Source: an uncultured Bacteroidota bacterium
GTDB taxonomy: Bacteria; Bacteroidota; Bacteroidia; NS11-12g; UBA9320
DNA: 5,655 nucleotides
Reading direction: 5' to 3'
Assembly (NCBI GenBank): GCA_913056425.1
Contig: CAJXLR010000135.1
Location: 1 to 5,655 of the forward strand
In this document: positions 1 through 5,655 of the stretch, piece after piece
Layout: each line of letters starts with the position of its first letter
Numbering within the stretch: the stretch's first letter is position 1
Made by a program: the position numbers and the translations under genes
Notes under the pieces: model-generated
Told to the model about the DNA's origin: nothing
Databases searched by the model: none
The model's input: the letters and a program-made list of their open reading frames with translations, nothing else

Positions 1-3000
1 GTGAAGACATCATGGCGAGTGCCAATGGCATACGCAATATGGCAAACCCTAAAACACACAGAGACCCCTCCACGTACAAAGGGTCATATTGGTACACCGG
101 AACTGGCGACAACGGGGGAGTACACACAAATAGTGGAGTCCAAAATCATTGGTTCTACCTTTTATGTGAAGGTAAGTCGGGTACAAATGACAATGGAGAT
201 GCATACACGGTTCCGAAAATTGGGATGAAAAAAGCTCAACAAATCGCTTACAGGAATTTAACTGCCTATCTTACCAATTCATCAGATTACGAGGAAGCGA
301 GATACTACGGCATCTTATCGGCTGCCGATTTGTATGGCCAGTGTAGCAAAGAAGTTGAGGCAACAACTAATGCTTGGTATGCGGTTGGCGTTGGCGATGC
401 TTACGACAGTAGCGCAGTACTCGCTGATTTTGAAGCGGATACAACTTTCTGTTATGGATACGAGGTTGTCGCATTCACCAACAAATCAACCAATGGAAAG
501 TCATTCGTTTGGTCATTTGGTGATGGGGATACCTCCACCGACATTCACCCAACACATCAGTACAACAAACAAGGCAAGTTCTCGGTACAATTAATCGCTG
601 AAAGCTGCTACAACGGTGTGCTTGACACGGTAGCCAAGAGTAATTACATCGCAATTGATTCGAATGAAGACATATGTAGTGCGATCATAATGCCTTACGC
701 GACATGGGATACGGTAAGAGCCTGTAATGGTTTTGTTTATGACCATGCCGGCGAGTCTGACTACACAGGTCTACATCGAGATACGCTAACAATAGTTTAT
801 GCGGTAAGCGATTCTGCTTCACTCACTTTTGAAGAGTTCGATTACGAAAACAAATACGACTCTGTATATATATTCGACGGGCACAACACCTTGGCCACTC
901 GGATTGGTGGTTACACCGGACAAAATTTGCCAAATGGTGGCAAACCGTTAATCTTAAGATCTGGTGCTGTAACCATTGTTCACTTCTCCGATCCATATGT
1001 TGTTGGTACAGGTTTCAAAGCAAAATTTGAAGCCCATCGGCCAGATATAAAGTTAACCAGAACACCTAACCAAAATGCGTGTTACAACTCAACCGTTAAG
1101 CTAGAGCTCAATGGTACTGGAGGACATAAAGACGACTACCTTTACCTTTGGAACAACGTAAAGGGCGACACCAGTATTAGTTTCATTGCGACCCAGGATA
1201 CAGTGATTAAAGTAACCTTTGGGGACTTGTGTCTAGACACGTTTATATCCGAGTTTATTACGGTAAAGGTTCGTGATCCGATTACATTCACCCAAAGTGC
1301 CGACACAACAATCTGCCAAGGTGGACAAGCTGAGATTTGGGTAAAACCTACTGGTGGCTTAGGATCATACTTCTTCACATATTCTACGGGCGGTACCAGT
1401 AAGTTTATACCGGAAACGTCTCAGAAATTCACGGACTTGCTTCCAGGTACACATGAATACCGAATTGGCTTCACCGATTGGTGTACTCCCGGAACGTACC
1501 TCGCTGACTTCAAAATAACTGTCCGCGACTCGCTTAAACTGATCACTAGCAATGACACCACTGTATGTTTGGGGACTACTGCAGTCATGTCAGCAAGCGG
1601 ATCAGGTGGATATGGTAATCTGTCTTTCACGTGGAGTGATGGCGCTACGAGTCAAAATCGAACGGTCCGCCCGGACTCTACTTCCAACTACTCAGTGCGC
1701 CTTAGTGATGGATGTAGCGAATTTGAACCCGAACACATGATTACCGTAAGCGTTTTAGAACCCCTAAGTATCAATCTATCAGGTCCTGATACGATATGTC
1801 ACGGTGAAACCGCACGCTTATTTACAAGCTCAAGAGGAGGTAAAATTATCGACCACGAGTTCGAGTGGCGTGGTAAGGCTGGTGATGGTGACACCCACAC
1901 CGAAGTTTTGAAGAAAACTGAGACGTTCTACGTAAAACTATCAGACAATTGTACGGTTGACCCGTCCGAAGATAGTCTTACTGTGATTGTTAGAGACCCT
2001 CTACACATTTCCGTACCAAACAACGGTCGAATCTGTCTAGGTGAGTCGTTCGACATTGAGATTAATGTAAGCGGGGGTATTTCTCAAAACCATGAGGTTA
2101 CGTGGGACAATGGATTGCCAAACGGCGTAAAACACAGGGTAACGCCAACCGACAGCACGGTTTATACCGCAACGCTTACAGACAATTGCAGTGAACCAAC
2201 ATCTCAAGAAGTATATGTGCATGTTTCCCCGTTACCGGAGGTAGACTTTGAGTTAATTGCAGATGAAATCTGTCTGGGTGATGACATGGAGTTTAAAAGT
2301 ACTTCTAAAACAAGTGGCCTTAGCGACTATGTATGGGACCTTGGGGATGGCAACGCGGGTAGCGGTCAAGCATTAATTCACAGATACTCGGCAAGCGGTA
2401 GTTATGATATAAAGTTGATCGTTACAAACAACTTCCCTTGTACCGACTCAATCACGAAAACCTCTGCTGTCGTTATTTACGAGCGCCCTCAGGCTAGTTT
2501 CATTTTGGCTTCAGATCCACCAACGTACTTAAACCCGCAAATTGAGTTGGCAAACACCTCTACGAATGCAAGTTCCTATCGTTGGTTTATCAATGGTGTC
2601 CTGCAGTCAAATTCAAAAGACTTGAATTATACCTTGCCTTGGTCCGGTCCGCATCAGGTGTTATTGGAATCGTCAATTGATATTGGGTGCCACGACACTT
2701 TTGTCGAACAGATATTCGTAGGAGAACCTTCTACCTTGTTTATGCCAAATAGCTTCACGCCAAATGGAGACAATCTAAATGATGAGTTCAGACCCGTATT
2801 TGGGAACTTCAAACACATTTCAATGTGGATTAGCAACCGACATGGTCACATCATTTGGGAATCGAACAATCTGAATGATGCTTGGGATGGAACTGTTAAT
2901 GGTGTGCGCGTTCCGATAGGCACGTATCAGTATTATCTAGTTGGAGAAGACATCTACGGCCTGCCCATTGAAAAAAAGGGAAATGTCCATGTTTTGTATT

Positions 3001-3002
3001 AA
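1..3002 (+). CDS. M4 (thermolysin-family) metallopeptidase with PKD, CUB-like and Ig-like stalk and T9SS type B sorting domain, 5' partial
   Basis: Predicted secreted zinc endopeptidase; 999 codons are visible in frame 3, ending in TAA at 3000-3002. Residues are numbered from the ATG at 12, but the frame is open upstream and residues before and after that Met already match thermolysin (GEDV and LRSM counterparts), so it is internal. Domain order: end of the M4 catalytic domain (1-131, with DNGGVH at 33-38 and IRNMANP at 7-13), PKD (135-216, WSFGDG at 167-172), CUB-like (222-343), five Ig-like repeats (345-741), PKD (742-826, WDLGDG at 775-780), degenerate PKD-like (827-906), type B sorting domain (907-996). 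The HExxH zinc motif, third zinc ligand, propeptide and signal peptide should lie upstream; by comparison with thermolysin precursors about 420 residues are missing. Family and export route are strongly supported; substrate is unknown. No frameshift or internal stop is seen. Confidence 0.93.
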   Translation, partial: EDIMASANGIRNMANPKTHRDPSTYKGSYWYTGTGDNGGVHTNSGVQNHWFYLLCEGKSGTNDNGDAYTVPKIGMKKAQQIAYRNLTAYLTNSSDYEEARYYGILSAADLYGQCSKEVEATTNAWYAVGVGDAYDSSAVLADFEADTTFCYGYEVVAFTNKSTNGKSFVWSFGDGDTSTDIHPTHQYNKQGKFSVQLIAESCYNGVLDTVAKSNYIAIDSNEDICSAIIMPYATWDTVRACNGFVYDHAGESDYTGLHRDTLTIVYAVSDSASLTFEEFDYENKYDSVYIFDGHNTLATRIGGYTGQNLPNGGKPLILRSGAVTIVHFSDPYVVGTGFKAKFEAHRPDIKLTRTPNQNACYNSTVKLELNGTGGHKDDYLYLWNNVKGDTSISFIATQDTVIKVTFGDLCLDTFISEFITVKVRDPITFTQSADTTICQGGQAEIWVKPTGGLGSYFFTYSTGGTSKFIPETSQKFTDLLPGTHEYRIGFTDWCTPGTYLADFKITVRDSLKLITSNDTTVCLGTTAVMSASGSGGYGNLSFTWSDGATSQNRTVRPDSTSNYSVRLSDGCSEFEPEHMITVSVLEPLSINLSGPDTICHGETARLFTSSRGGKIIDHEFEWRGKAGDGDTHTEVLKKTETFYVKLSDNCTVDPSEDSLTVIVRDPLHISVPNNGRICLGESFDIEINVSGGISQNHEVTWDNGLPNGVKHRVTPTDSTVYTATLTDNCSEPTSQEVYVHVSPLPEVDFELIADEICLGDDMEFKSTSKTSGLSDYVWDLGDGNAGSGQALIHRYSASGSYDIKLIVTNNFPCTDSITKTSAVVIYERPQASFILASDPPTYLNPQIELANTSTNASSYRWFINGVLQSNSKDLNYTLPWSGPHQVLLESSIDIGCHDTFVEQIFVGEPSTLFMPNSFTPNGDNLNDEFRPVFGNFKHISMWISNRHGHIIWESNNLNDAWDGTVNGVRVPIGTYQYYLVGEDIYGLPIEKKGNVHVLY
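3..404 (+). other. C-terminal part of M4 peptidase catalytic domain
   Basis: This segment matches the alpha-helical C-terminal domain of thermolysin. Asp33 and His38 in DNGGVH correspond to thermolysin Asp226 and His231, the His that stabilises the transition state. Arg8 in IRNMANP corresponds to substrate-binding Arg203. The first in-frame codon, GAA at 3-5, aligns with Glu190, a calcium ligand in thermolysin. The typical ending follows, with AADLYGQCS at 104-112 and AWYAVGVGD at 121-129. All active-site residues expected in this half are present, so the peptidase looks active as far as the window shows. The zinc ligands are outside. Confidence 0.93.
414..659 (+). other. PKD domain 1
   Basis: Residues 135-216 form a PKD (beta-sandwich, Ig-like) domain directly after the peptidase. 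The diagnostic core is WSFGDGDTS at 167-175, followed by the HQY turn (182-184) and the FSVQLIAES strand (190-198). Cys147 and Cys199 are 52 residues apart and probably form a disulfide. In secreted bacterial proteases such domains act as spacers or help substrate binding; which applies here cannot be told. Confidence 0.85.
675..1040 (+). other. CUB-like domain
   Basis: Residues 222-343, with the core from Cys238, carry the CUB pattern: ACNGFVYDHAG at 237-247, LTFEEFDYE at 271-279, YDSVYIFDG at 282-290, YTGQNLP at 301-307, HFSDPY at 324-329 and GTGFKAKFEA at 332-341. CUB domains are extracellular beta-sandwich binding modules, often calcium dependent. Glu279, Asp283 and Asp327 occupy positions resembling the calcium triad of calcium-binding CUB domains; this alignment was made by eye. 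The domain sits between PKD 1 and the Ig-like repeats and may help in substrate or matrix binding. Confidence 0.75.
1044..2234 (+). repeat. Five tandem Ig-like repeats in the protease stalk
   Basis: Residues 345-741 contain five units of 77-84 residues: 345-423, 424-507, 508-584, 585-663 and 664-741. Each starts with a short beta strand, then a motif like DTTICxG, a GG turn, a central Trp or Tyr strand, a second Cys near SDNC, and ends in a strand such as ITVRD or LTVIVRDP. The Cys pairs are 357/407, 435/491, 519/568, 596/647 and 675/726, spaced 49 to 56 residues. The repeats are clear in protein but strongly diverged in DNA, so they are old duplications. They resemble the Ig-like or SprB-type filler modules of Bacteroidota surface proteins and probably act as a rigid stalk. 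Confidence 0.8.
2235..2729 (+). other. PKD domain 2 and degenerate PKD-like domain 3
   Basis: Residues 742-826 are a PKD domain with WDLGDG at 775-780, HRYSASGSYDIKL at 790-802 and a Cys pair 754/810. Residues 827-906 have the same length and strand order, including ELANTS at 845-850 and the closing IGCHDTF at 891-897. They lack the xFGDG signature, which is replaced by RWFINGV at 857-863, and lack the first Cys. A PKD-like module at this place is common just before type B sorting domains. The first is confident, the second is inferred from position and pattern. Confidence 0.7.
2730..2999 (+). other. T9SS type B sorting domain (gliding-motility-associated C-terminal, CHU_C-like)
   Basis: Residues 907-996 close the protein with the hallmark PNSFTPNGDNLNDEFRP (912-928), then SNRHGHIIWES (941-951), AWDGTVNG (957-964) and VPIGTYQYYL (967-976). 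This is the conserved C-terminal domain that directs proteins to T9SS export in gliding and other Bacteroidota. The usual Trp of the NRWG motif is His here (NRHG), a mild departure. The domain ends a few residues before the stop, as is usual, which supports an intact 3' end. Confidence 0.93.
2999..3002. other. Overlapping convergent stop codons in a TTAA palindrome
   Basis: The + strand gene stops with TAA at 3000-3002 and the - strand gene stops with TAA read from 3001 to 2999. The two coding regions therefore share 4 bp, the self-complementary TTAA. No intergenic DNA remains for a shared terminator, and I see no strong GC-rich hairpin followed by a T-run on either strand nearby. Any 3' end signal must lie inside the opposite gene or act by another mechanism. 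Confidence 0.95.
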
Positions 3003-5655
3003 TGCTTCATCAGCTTGACTGCATAGGAAATACCTTCAGATACAATCGTTAGAACATAAACGCCGGGAGGTTGATTCCTCAGATCTACAATATTGTTCTC
3101 TATAGTAACTTGAAGCCTTCTTCCATTAACCGACAAAACTTCCATTTGAGTGACGTGCGCAGAAGTTCGAACAAAATACAATCCGGAAGCGGATGGATTT
3201 GGATAAATAATAATACCAATCTCCTTCAATTCACTCACACCTACGTACATGAAGTCATAGGTATCCGAGGTCTCGACACACCCAGAATCCGAAGTAATAC
3301 GTACGCTGTAAATGCCATCTTTACTAGGGTTGAATTCTTGATCTATTGCTCCGGCAATTTCAATGCCTCCTTCTAACCATTGATTGCCTTTTGGACTACT
3401 TGAAATCAATTTGTTTTTCACTTTACTAATAATTGGTTTCAGCGGTGATGGGTGTATTCTTAATTCGTTTGTTGCTGAATCTGCGCAGCCGGCGTAATTC
3501 TCTACCACATAACTCAACATATATGACCCCGGTCCAAGTTCAGTTGGTCTGATCGAATCGATTACGGTGCCATTAATCTTATGCATTCCGGAATCGGCGG
3601 GTACACCAAAATTTGCCGCGAACGAAGACACATTAGAACAAATTCCGAAATCACCTGAAAGCGACACCTGAGGTGTGGAAGCCACCGACATGACCAACGT
3701 ATCAAAGGCCGGGCAACCATCGGTATCAGTCAATCTATATGTAAGAGTAAAATCGCCTACACCCGATATACTCGGTGAGAAGACGTTTGAAATAATCCCT
3801 TTCCCCGTAAGTTTACCTCCAGAAGGATACGTTTTGATAACAACTGGATCATCCGTTTCACACATCAATACTTTAGACGCCGTTATCGATACGCTGTCCG
3901 GAGTTAAAACCTCAAAAGGTAACGTTCCCAAACTAAGGCATCCGTCAGAGTTAGAAAGTGCGTACGTTAACATATGATTCCCCTTTCCGGCAGATACCGG
4001 CACTAGCGTGTCATTCGAAATTCCTGGCCCTGAATATTTTCCGTTTGCAGGACTTGCCACACTTAAAAGACTGGCATCAGCATGTAAACAGATTGGTGAC
4101 AGTTGGTCGAACGTAATTGCGGTTGTGTCATGGACAATTGCCTCAATGCTTGCTCGATTTAAGCATCCGTTTTGATCTCTAAATCTATAATTCAGTTTAT
4201 GCTTACCAGCTCCTGCCTGAAGCGAATTAAACAATCCAGATTTGCTGAGACCGGGTCCATCAAAACTGCCTCCATTCGGCGTTCCTTCTCTCAGTTGAAC
4301 CGTATCTGAATTCACACATCTTACTACGTGTTCTGACCAGGTTACGGTTGAATTCTGGATTACTTTCACCTCTTTACTCGCGAAAGAAGTACACCCTAGA
4401 TTATTCGTAAAACTATACGTCACCTTGTATGCACCCGGCCCCACGATAGACGGATAAAAATGATCTCCATTAACACCTTTCCCGGTGAAGCTCCCATTGG
4501 CTGGCACTCCAGCGAGTTGGATGGAATCATCTTGTGCACAAGCACTGTCTTGGACTGAAATCGTACAAGGAGTAGCCCATTTCACCTCTGTTGAGTCGGC
4601 AATACTATTGTAGCATCCATTGGCATCCGTAAGTTCATATGCATATGCGTAAAAACCTGTTTTGTAACTTGATGCAACAAGGTCGATGTAGCCATTAACA
4701 ATGTATTTGCCTACATACATCCCTCCCGTAGGTGTATACTCATTTAGCTTAATTGAGTCGATGTTGTTGCAATACGTATTACCTCCAATTTTATTGAATT
4801 GAGGCAGCGGATTTACCACCTGTGTGTTTGTCGTATCTACAACACAGTTGAACGTATCTGAATACGTGTAGGTTATATCATAACTTCCTTGTTTTACTTG
4901 TGAAGGAAAGAAAAGCCCTCCGGACACCCCTGTTCCTGAAAAAGTTCCACCTGATGGTGTCACGCCTTGTAAAACAATCGTATCAACATCCTCACATACA
5001 GCCTTAAGTGAGGTGAATGTGACCGATGGTTTAGAAGTTTTCTTAACGGTGATGGTCGCAGATGAATACTGGCACGAACTCGATCCTCTGCTCACCGAAA
5101 CCCGATAATCTGCAGCACTATCAACCTCCAACTGTCGCTTTGTGTTACCCCATAGCGTGCTATCATTCATGTACCACGTGTACGTGAATGAATCGCTACC
5201 GGCCGCTGTTAAGGTGAGTTTATCATCTCCACATAAATAGAACTTGCCCGTATTTGAGGTTATTACATCGTTGGAATCAGTTACTTGAAAGGCTGCGACA
5301 AATTCCGAATTCTTCTGATCCTCCAAAAACAGAGAGTCACCGGAAAAAGAAAAATCTGCCTTACTGTCCGACCATGTTCCGGTTCTACCCGGAGACTTTT
5401 TAAACAGGTGAATGGCACATTTACCGGCTGAACCCAACCCCTTGAGATTGCCAAAGTGGTATGAAACATCAAACTTTACAGACGTATCTTCCGGGTAGTG
5501 AACGGAAAAATAATGAGTCGTGTCAATTGAACTTCCACTTGTGACGGATTGACTTGATTTGGCATAATCTGCAATAAGATGAAAATAAGACGGACTTCCC
5601 GAAATGGATTGAATCTGCATTTCATCTCCAAAACTTGTTTTGAGCGTTAAGTCTT
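2999..5655 (-). CDS. Repeat-rich secreted adhesin-like protein with T9SS type A sorting domain, 5' partial
   Basis: 884 codons are visible, ending in TAA at 2999-3001. The first Met codon is at 5618-5620 and residues below are numbered from it, but the frame remains open to the window edge (DLTLKTSFGDE precedes it). No signal peptide follows that Met, although a type IX cargo needs one, so the real start is probably upstream. Order: unassigned segment (1-121), Ig-like domain (122-197, Cys130/Cys183, YTWYMND at 147-153), seven repeats of 73-77 residues (198-725), an Ig-like module with GNQWLEGG and SDSGCVE (726-797), and the type A tail (798-873). There is no catalytic motif, so a surface adhesin or structural role is inferred from architecture alone. 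The gene converges on the M4 peptidase gene and is not co-transcribed with it. No frameshift is seen. Confidence 0.9.
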   Translation of the reverse strand, partial: DLTLKTSFGDEMQIQSISGSPSYFHLIADYAKSSQSVTSGSSIDTTHYFSVHYPEDTSVKFDVSYHFGNLKGLGSAGKCAIHLFKKSPGRTGTWSDSKADFSFSGDSLFLEDQKNSEFVAAFQVTDSNDVITSNTGKFYLCGDDKLTLTAAGSDSFTYTWYMNDSTLWGNTKRQLEVDSAADYRVSVSRGSSSCQYSSATITVKKTSKPSVTFTSLKAVCEDVDTIVLQGVTPSGGTFSGTGVSGGLFFPSQVKQGSYDITYTYSDTFNCVVDTTNTQVVNPLPQFNKIGGNTYCNNIDSIKLNEYTPTGGMYVGKYIVNGYIDLVASSYKTGFYAYAYELTDANGCYNSIADSTEVKWATPCTISVQDSACAQDDSIQLAGVPANGSFTGKGVNGDHFYPSIVGPGAYKVTYSFTNNLGCTSFASKEVKVIQNSTVTWSEHVVRCVNSDTVQLREGTPNGGSFDGPGLSKSGLFNSLQAGAGKHKLNYRFRDQNGCLNRASIEAIVHDTTAITFDQLSPICLHADASLLSVASPANGKYSGPGISNDTLVPVSAGKGNHMLTYALSNSDGCLSLGTLPFEVLTPDSVSITASKVLMCETDDPVVIKTYPSGGKLTGKGIISNVFSPSISGVGDFTLTYRLTDTDGCPAFDTLVMSVASTPQVSLSGDFGICSNVSSFAANFGVPADSGMHKINGTVIDSIRPTELGPGSYMLSYVVENYAGCADSATNELRIHPSPLKPIISKVKNKLISSSPKGNQWLEGGIEIAGAIDQEFNPSKDGIYSVRITSDSGCVETSDTYDFMYVGVSELKEIGIIIYPNPSASGLYFVRTSAHVTQMEVLSVNGRRLQVTIENNIVDLRNQPPGVYVLTIVSEGISYAVKLMKH
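3002..3229 (-). other. T9SS type A sorting domain (Por secretion system C-terminal)
   Basis: Residues 798-873 show the standard tail: IIIYPNPSASG at 803-813, a strand with MEVLSVNGRRL at 826-836, IVDLRNQPPGVYVLTI at 844-859, and a final basic end VKLMKH. In characterised T9SS cargo this domain targets the protein to the outer-membrane translocon, is removed by the PorU sortase and is replaced by A-LPS anchoring or release. The tail reaches the stop codon intact, so the 3' end of the gene is complete. Confidence 0.95.
3446..5029 (-). repeat. Seven tandem repeats of about 75 residues with TPsGGtFsGtGV motif
   Basis: Residues 198-725 split into units 198-272, 273-349, 350-422, 423-498, 499-574, 575-649 and 650-725. 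The shared pattern is an early Cys, a DTIxL strand, a Pro-x-Gly-Gly turn, a GxGV motif, a SYDITYTYSD-like strand and a late Cys in NGC or similar. Cys pairs are 209/259, 284/336, 361/410, 435/486, 511/561, 587/636 and 661/712, spacing 49 to 52. Units 1 and 3-6 keep the glycine motif (for example GGTFSGTGVSG at 224-234, GGSFDGPGL at 450-458); units 2 and 7 have lost most of it. This module is familiar from Bacteroidota T9SS cargo; I do not recall a domain accession. DNA divergence makes recent expansion unlikely. Confidence 0.8.
5258..5655 (-). other. Unassigned N-terminal segment of the adhesin-like protein
   Basis: This covers residues 1-121 plus 11 codons upstream of the first Met. It is rich in Ser, Asp and aromatic residues and looks like beta structure, with no transmembrane segment. 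The stretch from HYFSVHYPED (36-45) through SAGKCAIHLFKKS (64-76) and GTWSD (81-85) to FVAAFQV (107-113) recalls a beta-sandwich module seen in T9SS proteins, in which a strand listing an item's height or value is followed by a GxW loop. This is a weak resemblance by eye. It is probably the end of a larger region beyond the window. Confidence 0.45.

Noticed and set aside
12..14. ATG at 12 on the + strand as the start of the protease gene
   Set aside because: The residues just upstream (EDI) and downstream continue the thermolysin alignment, so this Met is inside the catalytic domain.
1..228. GTG-initiated 75-codon frame on the + strand
   Set aside because: It overlaps the M4 catalytic domain in another frame and has no recognisable protein features.
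2971..2977. Run of seven A (T-run on the - strand) as a terminator for the - gene
   Set aside because: No GC-rich hairpin precedes it on the - strand, and it encodes Glu-Lys-Lys in the conserved end of the + gene.
3067..3080. GAGG-6-CCTC inverted repeat as a terminator for the + gene
   Set aside because: The stem is only 4 bp, no T-run follows, and the bases encode the conserved NQPPG part of the type A tail of the - gene.
3071..3977. Open frames of about 100 codons on the + strand at 3071-3376 and 3675-3977
   Set aside because: They lie antisense to conserved repeat and sorting-domain coding sequence and their translations show no domain or signal features.
3446..5029. A CRISPR array or recent DNA tandem repeat
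   Set aside because: The repeat is visible only in protein sequence; units differ strongly in nucleotides and there are no short identical repeats with spacers.
5618..5620. ATG at 5620 on the - strand as the true start, with a GGAG at 5626-5629 as ribosome binding site
   Set aside because: The frame is open upstream to the window edge, no signal peptide follows this Met although the protein has a T9SS tail, and purine-rich matches are weak evidence in Bacteroidota, which rely little on Shine-Dalgarno sequences.

Overview
The window looks like chromosome from a member of the Bacteroidota. Both genes end in carboxy-terminal sorting domains of the type IX secretion system (T9SS), which is essentially restricted to that phylum, and the PKD, CUB-like and Ig-like modules are those of large secreted or surface proteins of Flavobacteriia- and Cytophagia-like bacteria. 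I cannot name a genus from the sequence.

Layout: the window is almost entirely coding and holds two long genes facing each other, both cut off at their 5' ends by the window edges. On the + strand (1..3002) is the C-terminal part of an M4 (thermolysin-family) metallopeptidase. It starts just before the catalytic-domain motif DNGGVH and continues through a PKD domain, a CUB-like domain, five Ig-like repeats, a second PKD domain, a degenerate PKD-like domain and a type B (gliding-motility-associated, CHU_C-like) sorting domain. On the - strand (2999..5655) is a repeat-rich adhesin-like protein: an unassigned N-terminal segment, one Ig-like domain, seven diverged repeats of about 75 residues, one further Ig-like module and a type A (Por secretion) sorting tail. 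The reading frame stays open to the window edge, so the first Met codon is probably not the true start.

The two genes overlap by 4 bp: both TAA stops lie in one TTAA palindrome. There is no intergenic space, and I see no convincing terminator, promoter, RNA gene, mobile element, CRISPR array or DNA-level repeat.

Functionally, both products are expected to pass through the Sec pathway and then T9SS. One would be an extracellular, probably degradative protease on a long disulfide-rich stalk, the other a surface adhesin or structural protein. Convergent orientation means they are not an operon, and nothing here shows that they act together. I found no new system; the most distinctive points are the protease architecture, the shared cysteine scaffold of the repeats, the two sorting classes side by side and the stop-codon overlap.
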